64,000 bases of DNA from positions 62,001-126,000 of the forward strand of contig JAHLKI010000013.1 in the NCBI GenBank assembly GCA_025602905.1, written 5' to 3'. Shown one piece after another: positions 46,325 through 61,567 of the stretch. Made by a program: the position numbers and the translations under genes. The first letter of the stretch is position 1. Each line of letters starts with the position of its first letter. The stretch comes from Phlyctochytrium arcticum. Taxonomy: Eukaryota; Chytridiomycota; Chytridiomycetes; Chytridiales; Chytridiaceae. The notes under the pieces were generated by a model that did not search any database, was not told the DNA's origin, and saw only the letters and a list, made by a program, of their open reading frames with translations.

Positions 46325-49300
46325 ATGAGCAGTGGACCACCGCCATCGTCGCTGCCCCCCCAGCAGGAGCAGCAGCAGCAGCCGCAGCCAGGGCTACCGA
46401 GCAGGACGAATACAATGTCTGCAGGGGAACTCCATGCATCAAACCCAGCACAGCGACCGCTAGCAGGCCATCCTGGCCCACACCCGGGGTTCCCACCCAC
46501 AATGCGACCGCAGCAACCGCCGATGTCGGCATCTTCAATGCCACCAGGTTCATTGGCAGGGCCACCTGGACCAGGATATGGAGGACCTAGACCGCAGCAA
46601 CCAGCCGGTATTAGGCCTTTATCACCTCCTGGAGGACCACGCCCTGCCATGCAGCATCAAGGTAATGAACAAAATTGATACCATCACAAAATGTGCGCCA
46701 ACATGTTACCATTTTAGATTCTTTCCGCCCACCGCCGCTGCAACCACAGCTATCCCAACAGATGCAACAACCAGGCTTCCCTCAGAGCGGTCCGCCCGGC
46801 CCGCGTCCTATGGGTGGAATGGCTCCAAGACCTGGGATGCCCCCACAATCGCTTTCCGCCAGTACGTTGGGGCCTCATCCCGTTCGACCAGGAGGTCCAC
46901 AGCAGCTGGGAACGTCAAGCCCACAACAGCGGATGCCTTATCAACAGCAAAGTCTACCAAATTTGGGTCCTTCAGTTTCCAACCCTTCCTTGCAAGCCCC
47001 TGCCTTTCCCCCCCAATTTTCGCAGCAGCAACAGCATTTGCCATCCCCGCATCAGCAAGGAGCTCCTATAGTAAACGGCAATGCATCTTTCGGTCAACCA
47101 CCTTTACAAAACTCCCAACCGTCCCCGTTCGGAACAAGTCCTCCAGCTGCACAATCTGGGGTGCCTTATCCTGGAAGTTTACAGCCGCAAGTTGGACCTC
47201 TTACTAATCAGATGGGGGCGATGAGTATTGGCGGTGGAGCTCGCTCGACGCGTGCAAAGAGGGTGTACACCACCTCGCCTACAGGGGGGCAGGATCCTCA
47301 ACTCATGGGAGGCCCCGGGCCGGCTTTGGGCACGGGTTTGAGCCCGCATATGACTTCACCGGTTGCTGGTGTACCTGGTCATACGCCCGCTTATGGGAGT
47401 CAGATGGCAGGCGGGCTTTCAAATGCTTCAACACAAGGCGGGATGCTAGGGTCGCACAACACTGCCAACATGCAACCTGGAATGTCGTCCCCTCCAGGGC
47501 CGCCGGGGGCACATCAAGCCATGTACGGTCAACAAAGTGGACACTCGCTTAGCTATGGGCAGTTGCCAAATGCCCCCAACCAACCCTTCCCAAACCAGCC
47601 TGGCGCCCAAGTGGGTGCGATTCCACAATATGGCTCACAGGCAAATATGCAGCCTCCCGTTCAGCTCGGTATGCAACCTGGTATGCACGGGCCACAGACG
47701 GGAATGGGACATGCGAATATGCACCCGCAGCAACCAGCTGGACAGTCACGCTCTCGTATCGACCCTAATCAGGTTCCCAGTCCCATTGTTGTTCAAGAAA
47801 TGGATCAGGCCGTCTACGAAAACGCCACTTTCTCCACTACGTCACAGTCCGTACCACCTCTGGTGTCTACGAATTTTCGAGCGACAGATGATGGTAATTG
47901 CAATCCTCGGTTCCTTCGCTTGACTACATACAACATTCCTTGTACCGAAGAACTTGCTAACGTTACTGCGGTGCCACTTGGAGTCATCATTCAGCCGCTT
48001 GCTATGTTGAATTATGATGAAGAACCAGTCGAGGTAGTCGACTTTGGTGAAGCTGGACCGATCCGGTGTAATCGCTGCAAGGCTTATATAAACCCTTATT
48101 TCAAGTTCATGGAGGGAGGGAGCAAGTTCATGTGTAACTTATGTGAATTTGTCAACGAAGTTCCTCCAGAATACTTTATGAATCTGGACATGTCAGGCAG
48201 GCGCCAGGATATATCACGGCGACCAGAGCTACGGAAGGGCACTGTTGAATTTGTTGCAACCAAGGAATATTGCGCCCATCCGGCAAAGCCTGCATCTTAT
48301 GTTCTAGCCATTGACGTGAGCTGGAATGCTATCCAGAGCGGCATGCTGACAGCGGCCATTCACGGCATTCGCGAGCTTCTACTGGACGATTCCTCGCAAT
48401 CGTTGCCACCAGGGACTAAAGTTGGAATTATCACCTTTGACAAGTCTGTGCATTTCTACAATCTGAAACCCACCTTGGAACAACCGCAAATGCTGGTCGT
48501 GCCTGATGTCGGAGATATGTTCGTACCTCTGAACGAAGGATTCCTGGTAGACCCAAAGGAGTCCAGAGCCGTCATAGAAAATCTGTTGGATACGCTACCT
48601 ACAATATTTGAGGGCAATCGAACGAGTGAACCCGCGCTTGGCGCGGCTGTTCAAGCTGCACAGGCTGCTTTGGTGGGATATGGAGGAAAGCTTACTATTT
48701 TCCAAACCATGCTTCCAACCTTTGGACCTGGGGCTCTTAAATCTAGGGAGGATCAGAAGCTTTTGGGAAGTGAGAAAGAATATACTTTGTATGAGCCGCA
48801 AGAGTACTTCTGGAAAAAGGTTGCTCAGGATTGCGCGCAAAGCGGAATTTGTGTTGACATGTTTTTATTCCCTTCCGCTTACATCGATGTAGCCACCATT
48901 GGCACTTTGACAGCCGTCACCGGTGGAGACACGTACATGTATCCCAACTTTGAGGCCGCCAGAGATGGATTGCGCCTTATTGAAGATTTTAAGCGATCGT
49001 TAACGCGACCATTTGGATATGATGCCCTTTTGCGTGTGCGCGTGTCAAACGGGTTGAAGGTTGCTGAACATTTTGGCAACTTTTACATGAAGAACAGCAC
49101 AGACATTGAATTGGCCGGCTTATCGTCAGAATCTGCGATCGGAGCGGCGATTCGCCATGATGGCAAACTCGATGAGAAATCGGAATCGGCTTTCCAAGCC
49201 GCGCTCCTATACACTACATCAACTGGACAGCGCCGGATCCGAGTGCATAACTTGTCGGTGCCAAATACGTCACTTCTAGGCAATGTGTTCAGGTTTGCCG

Positions 49301-50481
49301 AAATGGATACTACCATCAACTATTTGATGAAAGCAGGTAAGGGGATCATGCTTGGGTTGAATGTTGCATGTTCTGACAATTCCTTGTAGCTGTTGCGCAA
49401 TCAGCTCAATCATCGCTGAAGAGTGTGCGTGATCGTCTTTCAGAAAAATGTGTCAAGATCCTTGCAGCGTATCGGAAACATGCGGCGTCGTCTTCATCCC
49501 CCGGGCAGGTGAGTACCTGCGTAATATTGTCGCACATCAGAGGCTGATATTCTCCAAAGCTCATTTTGCCCGAGTCGTTCAAACTATATGCTCTGTACAC
49601 TTTGTGTATGCTCAAAATGCGTGCTTTCCGTGGAGGTACTTTTTTGCTTACAAACGAAAAAGTTCCTGAGCCTCGACTAAACATCGCTCAGGTGCCGAAT
49701 CATCCAGTGACATCCGCGTCCACAACATGCGATTGCTGAAGGCCCTCGGCGTTCGTGAGAGTGTTCCGTTACTCTATCCTCGACTTTTGCCCCTTTCAGA
49801 TTTACCTCCTGAGGTAAGATTCCGAGTTTCCTCACCTCACCCATTCACTAACGTATATCTTAGGTTGGCGAACGAGATGCGCGAGGTCGAATCAAATTAC
49901 CACCATGCATCCGAGCCTCTCAGGAAAGACTTAACCCTTCCTCTGCATATGCGATTGGTTAGTATATTTCGTGTGCGTATACTGGCTTGATATCTAAAAT
50001 TGTTGGTATGTCAGAAAACGGACAAACATTGATGCTCTGGCTCGGGCGAGGTATCTCGCCGGAGTACGTACGAGCCATCTTTGGGGTGGATTCTCTGGAG
50101 GCAATTGACCCGAAAATGGTGAGTTTGTTTGATTAACAGTCAGAAAATGGTTTTTGGATATTAAGTTTTGACATCACTAGCGGGCTTTACCCGTTCAAAA
50201 TAATCCAACATCGGAAAAGTTACGGGCAATGTTCTCTCAATTGCAAGCAGATCGCCCCCGCTATCTTCATTTCCAGTTGGTTCGTCAACAAATGGATCAG
50301 TTCCATGAAGTGGAATTCCACAACATGCTCGTGGAGGATCAGAATTACGACAACATGACATATGTAGATTCCCTCGTCGCGGTTCATCGGTAAGTCCAGC
50401 GATGCACAATGTTCTCTTGTTTATCTAGGTTCTAATTGAAATGTCAGGCAAATTCAAGCCGAGTTGAGTTCTAGCCACTAG
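46325..50481 (+). CDS. SEC24: SEC24 COPII coat subunit, 1237 aa
   Basis: Nine exons join in phase: 46325-46661, 46718-49336, 49390-49508, 49560-49635, 49692-49813, 49864-49957, 50015-50118, 50181-50389, 50448-50481. The first 450 residues are P/Q/G/M-rich and disordered. Next come the zinc finger (RCNRCKAYINPYFKF ... FMCNLCEFVNEVPPEYF), the trunk (YVLAIDVSWNAIQSGML, GAAVQAAQAAL), beta-sandwich, helical part and the gelsolin-like end (LMLWLGRGISPEYV, RYLHFQLVRQQMDQFHEVEFHNMLVEDQNYDNMTYVDSL). SEC24 selects cargo on ER exit vesicles and pairs with SEC23. It is divergent from the WW/FF gene with 240 bp between. Confidence 0.97.
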
Positions 50482-50656
50482 GAGCTCGTTGATTGGTACA
50501 CGTCGACCTCATTCGTTTTGGGGTTCTAAATCTACCAATATCATGGACATGAAACATGAAAAACTGAGCCAGATCGATCGCCTATGCATCTTTTAAATAG
50601 ATTACAGACCACACCCATCAGCCAGTCATCTTTTGTATATGATGCCTTATTGCAGT

Positions 50657-52002
50657 TTATTTATTTCCGGCAAGTAGAGTATCGTGTACAGCCTGCAGAA
50701 CTTGCTCGTGAAGAATGCCGTTTGTCGCAATGACGCCTTTGTTTTTTGCCAGGGTGCGTCCAACCGAAAAGTCGAGGGGCCGGCCGTGGATGTCGCATAC
50801 CGCACCTCCAGCTTCTTGAACGAGTAAAGAACCACCAGCATGATCCTGCGTGAGCGAAGTCAGTTTTTGGCAAGGCTAAAACACTACAGGAGGATAACCC
50901 TTACCCAAATCTTTTCCTCATAAGTATCGCTGACCGGCAAGCGGAGATAGATTTCGGCATCCCCGCCCGCGATGACGCCATACTTGCATTGGCTGTCCAT
51001 CCTTATAGATGGTTTGCTGATACCTAATCTGGCGGCAATATCTGCCGCTTCGCCCTGGGAGGAGTGACCTGCTTCTACCGACTCGCAAAATATGCTGTCC
51101 TTGGCGCTGGTAGTACCTCGCACATGGACGCGGCTGCTGACATCACTGGAAAAGGCGCGCTGTAATGATGGTGAGCGTTTGTGCAGACAATCTAGGCAAC
51201 GGCCGCTCTCTACCTTATATGCGCCACCACCACGGGTAGCTGTAAACAGACATCCTCGCTCCCCTGCAGGTTGCGAAAGGTCTACTGGCAGATTGGGACA
51301 ACCCATAACAGCCAATTGCACAGATCCATCGACAATCAGAGCTAGACATACAGCAAACTGTTCGCCACGCAGAAACCCTTTTGTACCGTCTACTTCTTGC
51401 GTTAGTAACGGAACTCAAACGCGCGGCCGGCATCCATGTACCTATTGGATCTAAAGTCCAGAAGCGACCATGAGCTCCTCCCTTGTATGTTCCCAAGTCA
51501 ATCGCTTCCAGGATCTTTCGAAGAGGGCTTTAGTGACGCTTTAACACGACAAGTCTCTGTCGTGCATACCTTGTCTGAAGTCATTTTCGTTTCTGCTACA
51601 GTGTTGCAAAGTTCCGTCACATGTTGTAGCGTTTCGGTGTTCTCTCGGAGCTCTGTGGAATCTTCCTCACCAACGATAGGATCGTCTGGGAAGCTTTTGT
51701 GCAGCAGTGAGTTCACAAGCGCCTGAGCTCCGTAGTCTGCAACTGGAGACCGCATTATGGTCAGTCATCGGAAATCACAAATATAAACAAAGGAAAACGT
51801 ACCAGTTACTGGAGACTTGTCCTTTTTGGAAATCGTGTCGGCGGAGACCAGCTTTTGAAAAACCTTTTGGCACAAGCTGGAGGCTAGCAAGACTGCCTTG
51901 ACGGCCACCTCATGCTCCCTAACATAAACTGATACATGTGTCAACAACAGACTGGAGGTTTGAAAGCCAAGATGGTAACATACCGCCGTCTGGTTTGGAC
52001 AT
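50657..52002 (-). CDS. MET22: 3'(2'),5'-bisphosphate nucleotidase (MET22/HAL2), 336 aa
   Basis: Seven exons (52002-51984, 51928-51803, 51742-51570, 51514-51442, 51389-51214, 51159-50905, 50845-50657) join in phase. The Li+-sensitive, Mg2+-dependent phosphatase motifs are visible: VSADTISKKDKSPVTVADYGAQ, PIVGEEDS, WTLDPIDGTKGFLRGEQ and, at the end, WDHAGGSLLVQEAGG. It hydrolyses 3'-phosphoadenosine 5'-phosphate to AMP, removing a by-product of sulfate assimilation. The choice of acceptor for exon 5 is set by restoring DPIDGTKG. The intron 51160-51213 is 54 nt, in frame and stopless. The first exon is only 19 nt. Confidence 0.94.
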
Positions 52003-52391
52003 TATGGACTTGGTAGTTGAAACGCAACGATGTGTGGTGAAGTAAGTCGGTCGTTGTTGGCGCAAAAGGCAATGAAAACGAAGTTGAGCAACCCTATAAA
52101 TCATCCACCAAAAGGTCCTGGGAAACGAGAGAATCGCCGGTCTGAATCGGAGAGATTGACTGAGAGATGACCTACAATGCTTTATCACCCCGATATCATC
52201 GTGAACACGCCGGGTGATATACCGAAGTCCGCGAGAGCAGCACCAAATTCAATGACAAAACAAATTCCTTGGCATCCTCCGTCTCCCGATAGGAGTGCAT
52301 TCTTTCCTTCGGCAACCACTACCAGGACAAGCTCTTACTCTCCTTTTGTCGAACGAATCCGGACTTCGTTTGACGCGTATAGTCGTCTACG
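52003..52391. other. Divergent promoter region of MET22 and VPS4
   Basis: The region is 389 bp between two start codons facing away from each other. Frames on both strands run through it but do not join known protein sequence. No clear TATA box was seen. Confidence 0.5.
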
Positions 52392-54131
<1,740 letters not shown>

Positions 54132-54440
54132 ATTTTCTGTATTGTATTCTACATTTCTTTTATCACACAATTTATGGTGGCTGTGCCGCATCTCATGACC
54201 TCAGGCCTCACAGTCTGTGAATTGAATGAAATGTCAAGAGTGTCATAGTACTATCATCGCGTTTTGGTCTCATTTCTCGTAGGAACGATGTCGAAAACAA
54301 GCGTGAATATATTGGAAAATACGTTTATACGATAAGGACAAAGTCAAGACCAACTCACTCTTGAGGAAGTCTACTTGCCTGAGTACTTTCTCCCCTAACA
54401 ACTTGGAACCCTGGTCCGAAGTTGAGCAAGCTGGAGCAAC
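54132..54440. other. Intergenic, about 310 bp, no gene seen
   Basis: VPS4 3' flank and ATG2 upstream region. Nothing recognisable besides moderate AT-richness. Confidence 0.45.
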
Positions 54441-57400
54441 ATGTCTAGCTTATGGTCCTTCTCCACGGGCTGGGGCATTCCGCAGACCATACAGCGGCGA
54501 CTCCTCAAGTTCTTGCTCAAGAGGGCAATTGGTCAGTTTTTGGCATACGAGCTAGATTTGGAAAACCTCGATGTGGAGCTGAGCAAAGGGACTGTGGTTC
54601 TCAAGGATTTGGAACTGAATTTGGAGGTTTGTTGGCATAACTTTTCTTTCACCACGCGCCGTTTATCAAATCCCAAGCAAGGTATTGAATGACTTGGCCG
54701 TGGATTTACCGATTGTGATTACCGATGGACGCATTGGCCGCATTGAGGCGACTGTCCCTTGGAAGGACATGACCTCCAAAAGCTGCGTGCTGGAGTTACA
54801 AGGCCTGCATATTGAGGCAGCTGCGTATCAGGATAATGCCGACTTTGGTACGCGGAATTGACCAACTTTGTGCGGTTATCGCGACTAAATCTGAGATTTC
54901 AGGCATGTCCAAGTCTTCGCACATGTCGGAATCACAAATTTTGTCATCTTCCTTTCACTTTGCGGAAACCTTTTTGCGAAGCGAGGCACAGGATGAAACC
55001 GCGGATGAATCTCCGTCTGACGGCTATGGCACTAATGTTGACGATGATGAAGGAATGTCCGGGAACGCAAGGATGCCAAATAGCTCGCGAACGACTGCCG
55101 GGACACTCTATGGACTGCAGGCATTGGCACGTATCATTGACGGGATTCTCGCACGCGTCAATCTGGTTGTCCGGGATACCACATTCCATTTGTCATCTCC
55201 ATCTCTATCAGCGGATGGCAATTCGTTCCTAGATTTGCAGATCCCACTCATAGTTTGTACTAGCCACGACCCACCCAGAGACAGCGATGATTCGGACATT
55301 CCCACTCAACCAGATCCAGACGACGATTTTTCCGTTTTATCAAAAGACATCAAATTTCGAGGCTTAACGCTTTCTTTGCGGCATCGATCATCTTTGGGTG
55401 ACTTTTCTGGCCGCCCAACAGGAATTACGTTCTTGGCAATGAGCCCTGAGATAGACTCTGTTGCCAATATTGTCACGCGTGGTCCAGTTGCCTCTACCAG
55501 TGATCCATCGACGGAAAACTTCCCTCAAGTGGATGTAGATGTCCTCATTGAACCCATTTGCATTCCGCTGACTCCAGAAACAGTCGCCACTTTGAGTAGG
55601 GCTGTTCAGGATTTCAGCGATTCCATGGAACTACTCAATCAAAGCAAGTTATACGATCCCATTGGTGAAGGCTTTCTCAACATAGGAAGCCATGTTACAA
55701 AGAGAGACGGCACCGAAACAAGTTTTTCTCCTCCAAATTCCGCTGGGGTCGCTGAATGTCCGCAGTCTCCATCTGCCCATCCAGTCGATGTCCAACCGCA
55801 CAAGGGTCTCAATTTTAACGTAGTATGCAAGCGCATAGATATCTTTTTGAATTACTTGGAACATCACGAGCATTGGGTAGAAGAAGCCTTCCTGGAAACC
55901 TACTTCGGTAATCGAACCGTTGTGACGGACCAGAAAGCCTCAAGCGGAGGTCTTTCTACCACCATCCTTACCCAGCAGAACACCAAAGTGAATGCAGGTG
56001 GAGCAACTTTGGACAACAACATTGGTGCTGCTTTGGGAGACAATCATTTGCTCCTGGCTTTTATTGGATTAACCGTCAGTGGGCACTCAGAAACCGACTC
56101 TAGTGGCGGAGATCGCGATTGGGAGGTAAACGTGTCAGAGATCAGAGGCAAAGAGTGGTACCAATGTCGTGATAGCATGCAAGGTAGATTTGACATATTC
56201 GATCATAAAAGGTGAATATCTAAAACTTGCCTTTGCAGCTCATATCCCGAAGCGGCGAAGTCGTCGACGTTACGAGGGATTTATATTCTTTGGTCGTGAC
56301 GATCAACGCCCAGAGATCATAAGTTATTACGATCAGTTGAAAAGCCCGCACCCTCCTTCTGGTACGAAAATATACCTTCCTGGGCGGGCGACAGACTCAT
56401 TGGAGGACGCATCGGGACCCCTGCCCGCCTTAAAAATCCGTCAGGGACCTCATAACAAGGCACGAAAAGCTTCGAAGGAGATGAATGACCGACCTGAAAG
56501 TCTACAAATTCATGTGGCCCCACTTGCGCTTTGCGTGGATCCTGATCAATTAGGCCGAATTGCAGTATTTCTGAATCAAATAAGGATCTCGACCTCTGAG
56601 TCGGTGGACCATCCATCAGACGTTCGGAAATCTACTCAAAGACGGTAGGCAAATAATCATGATCTTTTCGGCGTTGAAGTAAACTAAAGTTTTTGAAGGG
56701 CCAGTTCAGATTTTATCATGGATGATTTGCAGAAAAATCAATTCTCTCAGGTATGTGACGGCGTTTGTGAGTTCCTGCTTAAGCCCGTTCTCAGTGTCAT
56801 TCCCTTGTCTTTAAGCCGGGAAATTTGTCCGTTTCAAAGGCGATTTGTGTTCGAGTCCCGTTCCTGCGCGTTTGGTGCGTAGTTCCGTCGACAACGGAGC
56901 CTCCAGAACACGAGAAAGAGGAGTGCAATTTCCTCCTATTTGATTTGATCAACGTCAATATGGAAACCATCCGAAATGCTTCCGAAGCTTCTTCATGGAC
57001 GAAGACTACAGAGGCTGGACGACATCACAGTGTCTGTACTTCGTCGGGTCGCCATGGTTTTCAACAATGGACCCTCGAATGTGAATTGGCAGGACTCTCG
57101 CTCGCACATGATTATTCGTCAAAAGAAGGTGCTTATACGTGACAATTTCTTTGGTCGGGCAATTACTGAGAATGCTTGAGCAGTTATTATAAAGCCTTTC
57201 ATGTCATTCACTACCCCGATGCAGGAGACTTCCACCGGAGCGGGGAAGCTTCCAAGTGCCAGTTGCCCAAATATTGAATTAACTATTCGGGACCATGTCT
57301 GCGATGCTCTTTTGGAGCGGCCTACAGCGGAAGTGCACGCTACTCCAACTGGACTGGCCTTCAATCGAGCCGACGAGGGACCTCAGGAAACATTTGGCAT

Positions 57401-60400
57401 GCAGAGTTGGTATGACGTCGGATCCTCAGAAGGTAGCCCAAAGAGTGGGACCAGATCTCGTGTTGAACCGGAAGAGGACCTTTTGTGGTTTCAGCAAAGA
57501 TCAATCCAGGAATCTGTAAGTAATATTCCAGTATCATGTTTTGTTCCGCGATTGAATTTGGTACATTACAGCTGGTCCACGTCAATTGTTCCTTTCCCAG
57601 TTGTTTCATCAACATTTGCAAGACAGATTTTGATGATTTGCAATTCTGGATAAATGGAATGACGCGCTACCAAGCAATCTTTGCCGAAGCTTCACATTCC
57701 GCCCAGGAACGCCTTAGTGAGGAGTTTTTGCTTAGATATCAAATGAATCCCAACTTGCGAAGCCCTGCATCTCCACACCAATCAATCCCCTGGAATCAAA
57801 CTGGGTCAGGGACACATGCGAGGAAGGCGACCGCGTTCAGCGCTCTTGCAACATGTTTGGGTGGTCGCGTGACAATTCATCTTGACACATCTGTAACTGC
57901 CGAGGAACAAGACTTCACACGCAGGTCTTATACGGGCTCAATGGAAGACTTGCGGATCTTTCTCATCAATGGACAGGAAGACAAGGAGCGATCATACTTG
58001 TGGGTGGATGTAGACGACATATCGTATAGCAGCCTTCATCAGTCTCTCGGCACCCCAGCTACGCTGTTTGCGTATCGTACCGCTTCCAAGCAATCAGGTT
58101 CCCAACAGATGCTGTCCTTTTCCACCTTATCCATTTACGATGACGAGATCAACATGAAGGAAACCACGGCTTCTGTCAACTTAAGCAACTTTACTCTTCG
58201 GTACATCCCGGGGTTCCCCTTGATTTCCGATGTAAGCCTCTTTTTGAAAGAACCTCCCGCACTTGTGTTGTTGGATATGACCACACGTTTTACGAAGCTT
58301 CACGTGAACCTTTCCGACGTAAGTGTTGACTATCAGCCCTTATACATGAGCGTGCGGAGTGTCCTGCTTTTGGGGCGCGTTCAGATATCATGCAACATTA
58401 TCCCAGACTCTCCGACAATCTCTGTAAAGATTATCCTCTACAATTCGTTAGCGTTGATTGCGGATGATACATCCGGCCCGTCAAATCTACATACGCCCGC
58501 GACAGCAACTGAGGGAGGGTTAAACGCGCGCGAATTCTGGCTTAAGAAAGGTTTCGTAGTTGTGGGGAGGAGCGACCATCTTGACCTCTCTGTTCGCACC
58601 AACAGTGGAGATATCCTACCCTACCTGGATATTGATCTTACGAACAACCAGTTGAATATAGACGTATGTGCCGACTCTTATCAATCGCTGATAGAGCTAG
58701 TTACGTACATCGCCAATGCTGGTGATCTGCAAACGAATGGAGCAGCAACCACACCTGCGCAGGTACATCGTCAATATGCTTCAACCTTTGAGGATGAGCG
58801 TGTTACGGAAGATTTACTTGATGCGCTTGATGATGATAATTTCAAACCAAGGGTCTCTAGCGATCTCGACGAGGAACTCGAAATGGAAGACCTTGACGAA
58901 ATCAGTCACAGCTTGTTGATTGAACTTGATGAACAGGACGCAATTTCTCCGCAAACCTCGGATGAGTTTGATTTTGGTGGACTGGAAAATGAGCGTGAGA
59001 ACAGTCCTACACCGAATTTGGAACAACCTCCAAATTCAACCGAAGCTGGCGTCTTGCGAATATTTGAAGATCCGGCAACGTTCAATATCGTTGATGACTA
59101 TTTCTTGAGGTTTGCTCCCGATTTACCCGAATCGAATCTTGGAAGTGACCGCAGGTAAGATCAATCTCATGGGTTGGTTATAAATGCGTGTCCTAAATGA
59201 TTGTTTAGTGGTATGCCGGAAATGGAGAGTCAGCTACGGGTGCGCGTGAGAGATTTTGACCTCTTTTGTAACCTCTTTGATGGTTACGATTTGCCCTATA
59301 CTCGACAGAAAATCGTTGAGCGGGCATCCGCCGCCTCAAAGACCCATTACAAGGGAGCTGTTAGTGGACTTGAAGTGAGACAGGACAGCTTGAAAATCTC
59401 AACGGGAATCAGCGCAGCTGACAGGGAATGGAATTCGAAAGATGAAAATATAGGATTCGAAATTGGAAATTATTTTCTCCCAACGTTGCAGCAACATGGC
59501 GGTGAGGAACGGCAGTACAGTGAATTCGACCAAGATGATGTCGCTAGTGTGCGAAGCAGTATGAGCGCAACCAGTGGCATGACAAAAGATTCAACTTCAG
59601 TACCAGCGCAATCTGCGACATCTAATCGTCTTATATCTGCTCATGAGTTGGTACGATCGGAGTCGAGCCAGATTATCTTGAAATGCTACTCAATGAGCAT
59701 TGAGTTCGATTCATATTCAGAAGATGCGCAGACTGCTTGGCAACTCCGGTGGATCATCAAAGATGTTGAAATTATTGACAATGTCCGGTCGTCACGTTGG
59801 AGAAAGTTTTTGACGATTTTACGCCCCGATGGCGATGCTGTACCCCGAGAAACGAGCAGTAGTATGGTGAAAATCGATGTCTGCAGCGTTCGACCAACAT
59901 CATCATCACTTGGTGATGAGGAGCTACGTTTGAAGGTATTTGTTCTTTGGACAACTTCCTTGACAATGGCAGACTCACCTTCACTGTTGTGCAGGTTGCC
60001 ATGTTGCCACTGCGTATGCATGTAGATCAGGACGCATTGGGCTGTATGTTGCGCTTTTTCGCTTTCGAAAATCCCAAACAAACCTCGACAGTGAAGGAAG
60101 CAAAGATTGACACTACATTTTTCCGTAAGAATTGGCACGCAGACAAACACTGATTCGGCCACTAACTTTATAAAAGAGCTTTGTAGCATTTTACCGATAT
60201 CAGTCAAAATCGATTACAAACCAAAGCATGTGGATTACGCGAATTTGAAAGGCGGAAATCTAATCGAAATTATGAACTTCTTTCAGTTGGAAGGGGCAGA
60301 TATGACGCTACGAGCTATTCGGATTACAGGTGTGCGGGGTTGGGAGCGGCTCTTCGAAGGTATATTGAGTCAATGGTTGCCGCATATCCGCAGCACACAA

Positions 60401-61104
60401 GTTCCACGCGTTGTTTCTGGAGTTTCTGGAGTACGGTCATTGGTGAATCTCGGCTCCGGCCTGGCTGATCTGGTTTTGTTACCTTTGGAGCAGTACAAGA
60501 AGGACGGCAAGCTGGTACGCGGATTACAGCGAGGGGCTCGCTCATTTGTTAAAGCTGCAACGTCCGAAACCATCAAACTTGGCACGAAGCTCGCTGTTGG
60601 AACACAGAGCCTTTTGGAACAGGCCGATGTTATCTTATCCAAGGATGAGGCGAGGTCAACTGGTGCTACCGGCGCACATAGCTCTGCTTCGACGTCTATG
60701 GATCAGCTCAGCAAATTTTCAGAGCAACCTAAAGACATGAGGGAGGGTGTGAATCTAGCGTATCAAAGTCTGAGTCGGAATGTTGCCACCGCAGCGCGTA
60801 CCGTTTTGGCAGTACCACTTTATGACCACACGAGCACTGGAGTACGTTCCTTTCCTAGTTCTGGTAGTATTTCAGTTCTTAATCATTTGCATTTATAGGA
60901 TACTGTCAACGCCGTGATTCGGGCCATGCCAGTCGCCATTCTGAAACCGATGATAGGAGCGAGCGAAGCTGTATCAAAAGCGCTGATGGGTTTGCAGAAC
61001 ACAATGGACCCCAATAAGCGGTTGCAGATGGAAGACAAGTACGTACTGACAAATACTCTTGATAGGGCAATACACTTAATCCCAATCGCAGATACAAAGG
61101 CTGA
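54441..61104 (+). CDS. ATG2: ATG2 lipid-transfer autophagy protein, 1998 aa
   Basis: Thirteen exons fit in phase: 54441-54626, 54682-54847, 54903-56183, 56239-56644, 56699-56750, 56816-57128, 57181-57515, 57572-59154, 59209-59935, 59995-60124, 60177-60841, 60899-61038, 61092-61104. The chorein-like N-terminus (IPQTIQRRLLKFLLKRAIGQFL, LDLENLDVELSKGTVVLKDLEL) is followed by long, weakly conserved rod sequence.  The ATG2 C-terminal region has VKIDYKPKHVDYANLKGG, MNFFQLEGADMTLRAIRITGVRGWERL and LVNLGSGLADLVLLPLEQYKKDGKLVRGLQRGARSF, ending MEDKYKG. ATG2 is a bridge-like lipid-transfer protein working with ATG9 and ATG18/WIPI to grow the phagophore. Exon 6/7 boundaries are less certain than the ends. 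The 13-nt last exon replaces a misleading open frame that runs to 61510. Confidence 0.93.
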
Positions 61105-61567
61105 GAGATCCCGAACCATTCTTTTTATATTGACCGACCTATCTCGGGACGATGGAAAACCATGTACATATTTTTTTCTACCATGTAAATACGCAGATAC
61201 CAGTCTGTTGAGCGCAGTCTTGCGCAGTCGGCGACGGTTATTTAACCATTTAGGGCGAAATGACAGATTGGAGGCGTGGGCACTGCGCCATGCAGCTGAA
61301 CCTGTTGCCATGGCGCTGGCCAGGCACCTGGAAAGACGACCGAACAACTGCAAGACGGCCCGGTATATAAGCAAACGTTTAGCCTTTGCTAGACTTTGCA
61401 AATCTCAACAGCAGCAGTTTCTCCCTCAGAGGGTGTACCAGCTATTGAAGGACCTTTCCTCACGTCCTCTGGGGTTTTCCCGTCGAAAGTTACCGCCTAA
61501 AGGGCGTTGATCCGTTGTTTGTTTACCAACAGTTGCAGCCTGCCAACTGTCGATCTACGCCTTCGCC
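61105..61567. other. Intergenic, about 460 bp, with a misleading open frame
   Basis: The ATG2 frame stays open to 61510 if the last intron is not removed, but that sequence is basic, unlike any ATG2, and the spliced end recreates the conserved ATG2 C-terminus. The rest is the PRP8 upstream region. Confidence 0.55.

Noticed and set aside
56845..56860. GTTCGAGTCCC as a tRNA B box
   Set aside because: It lies inside an ATG2 coding exon, and no cloverleaf or A box can be formed around it.
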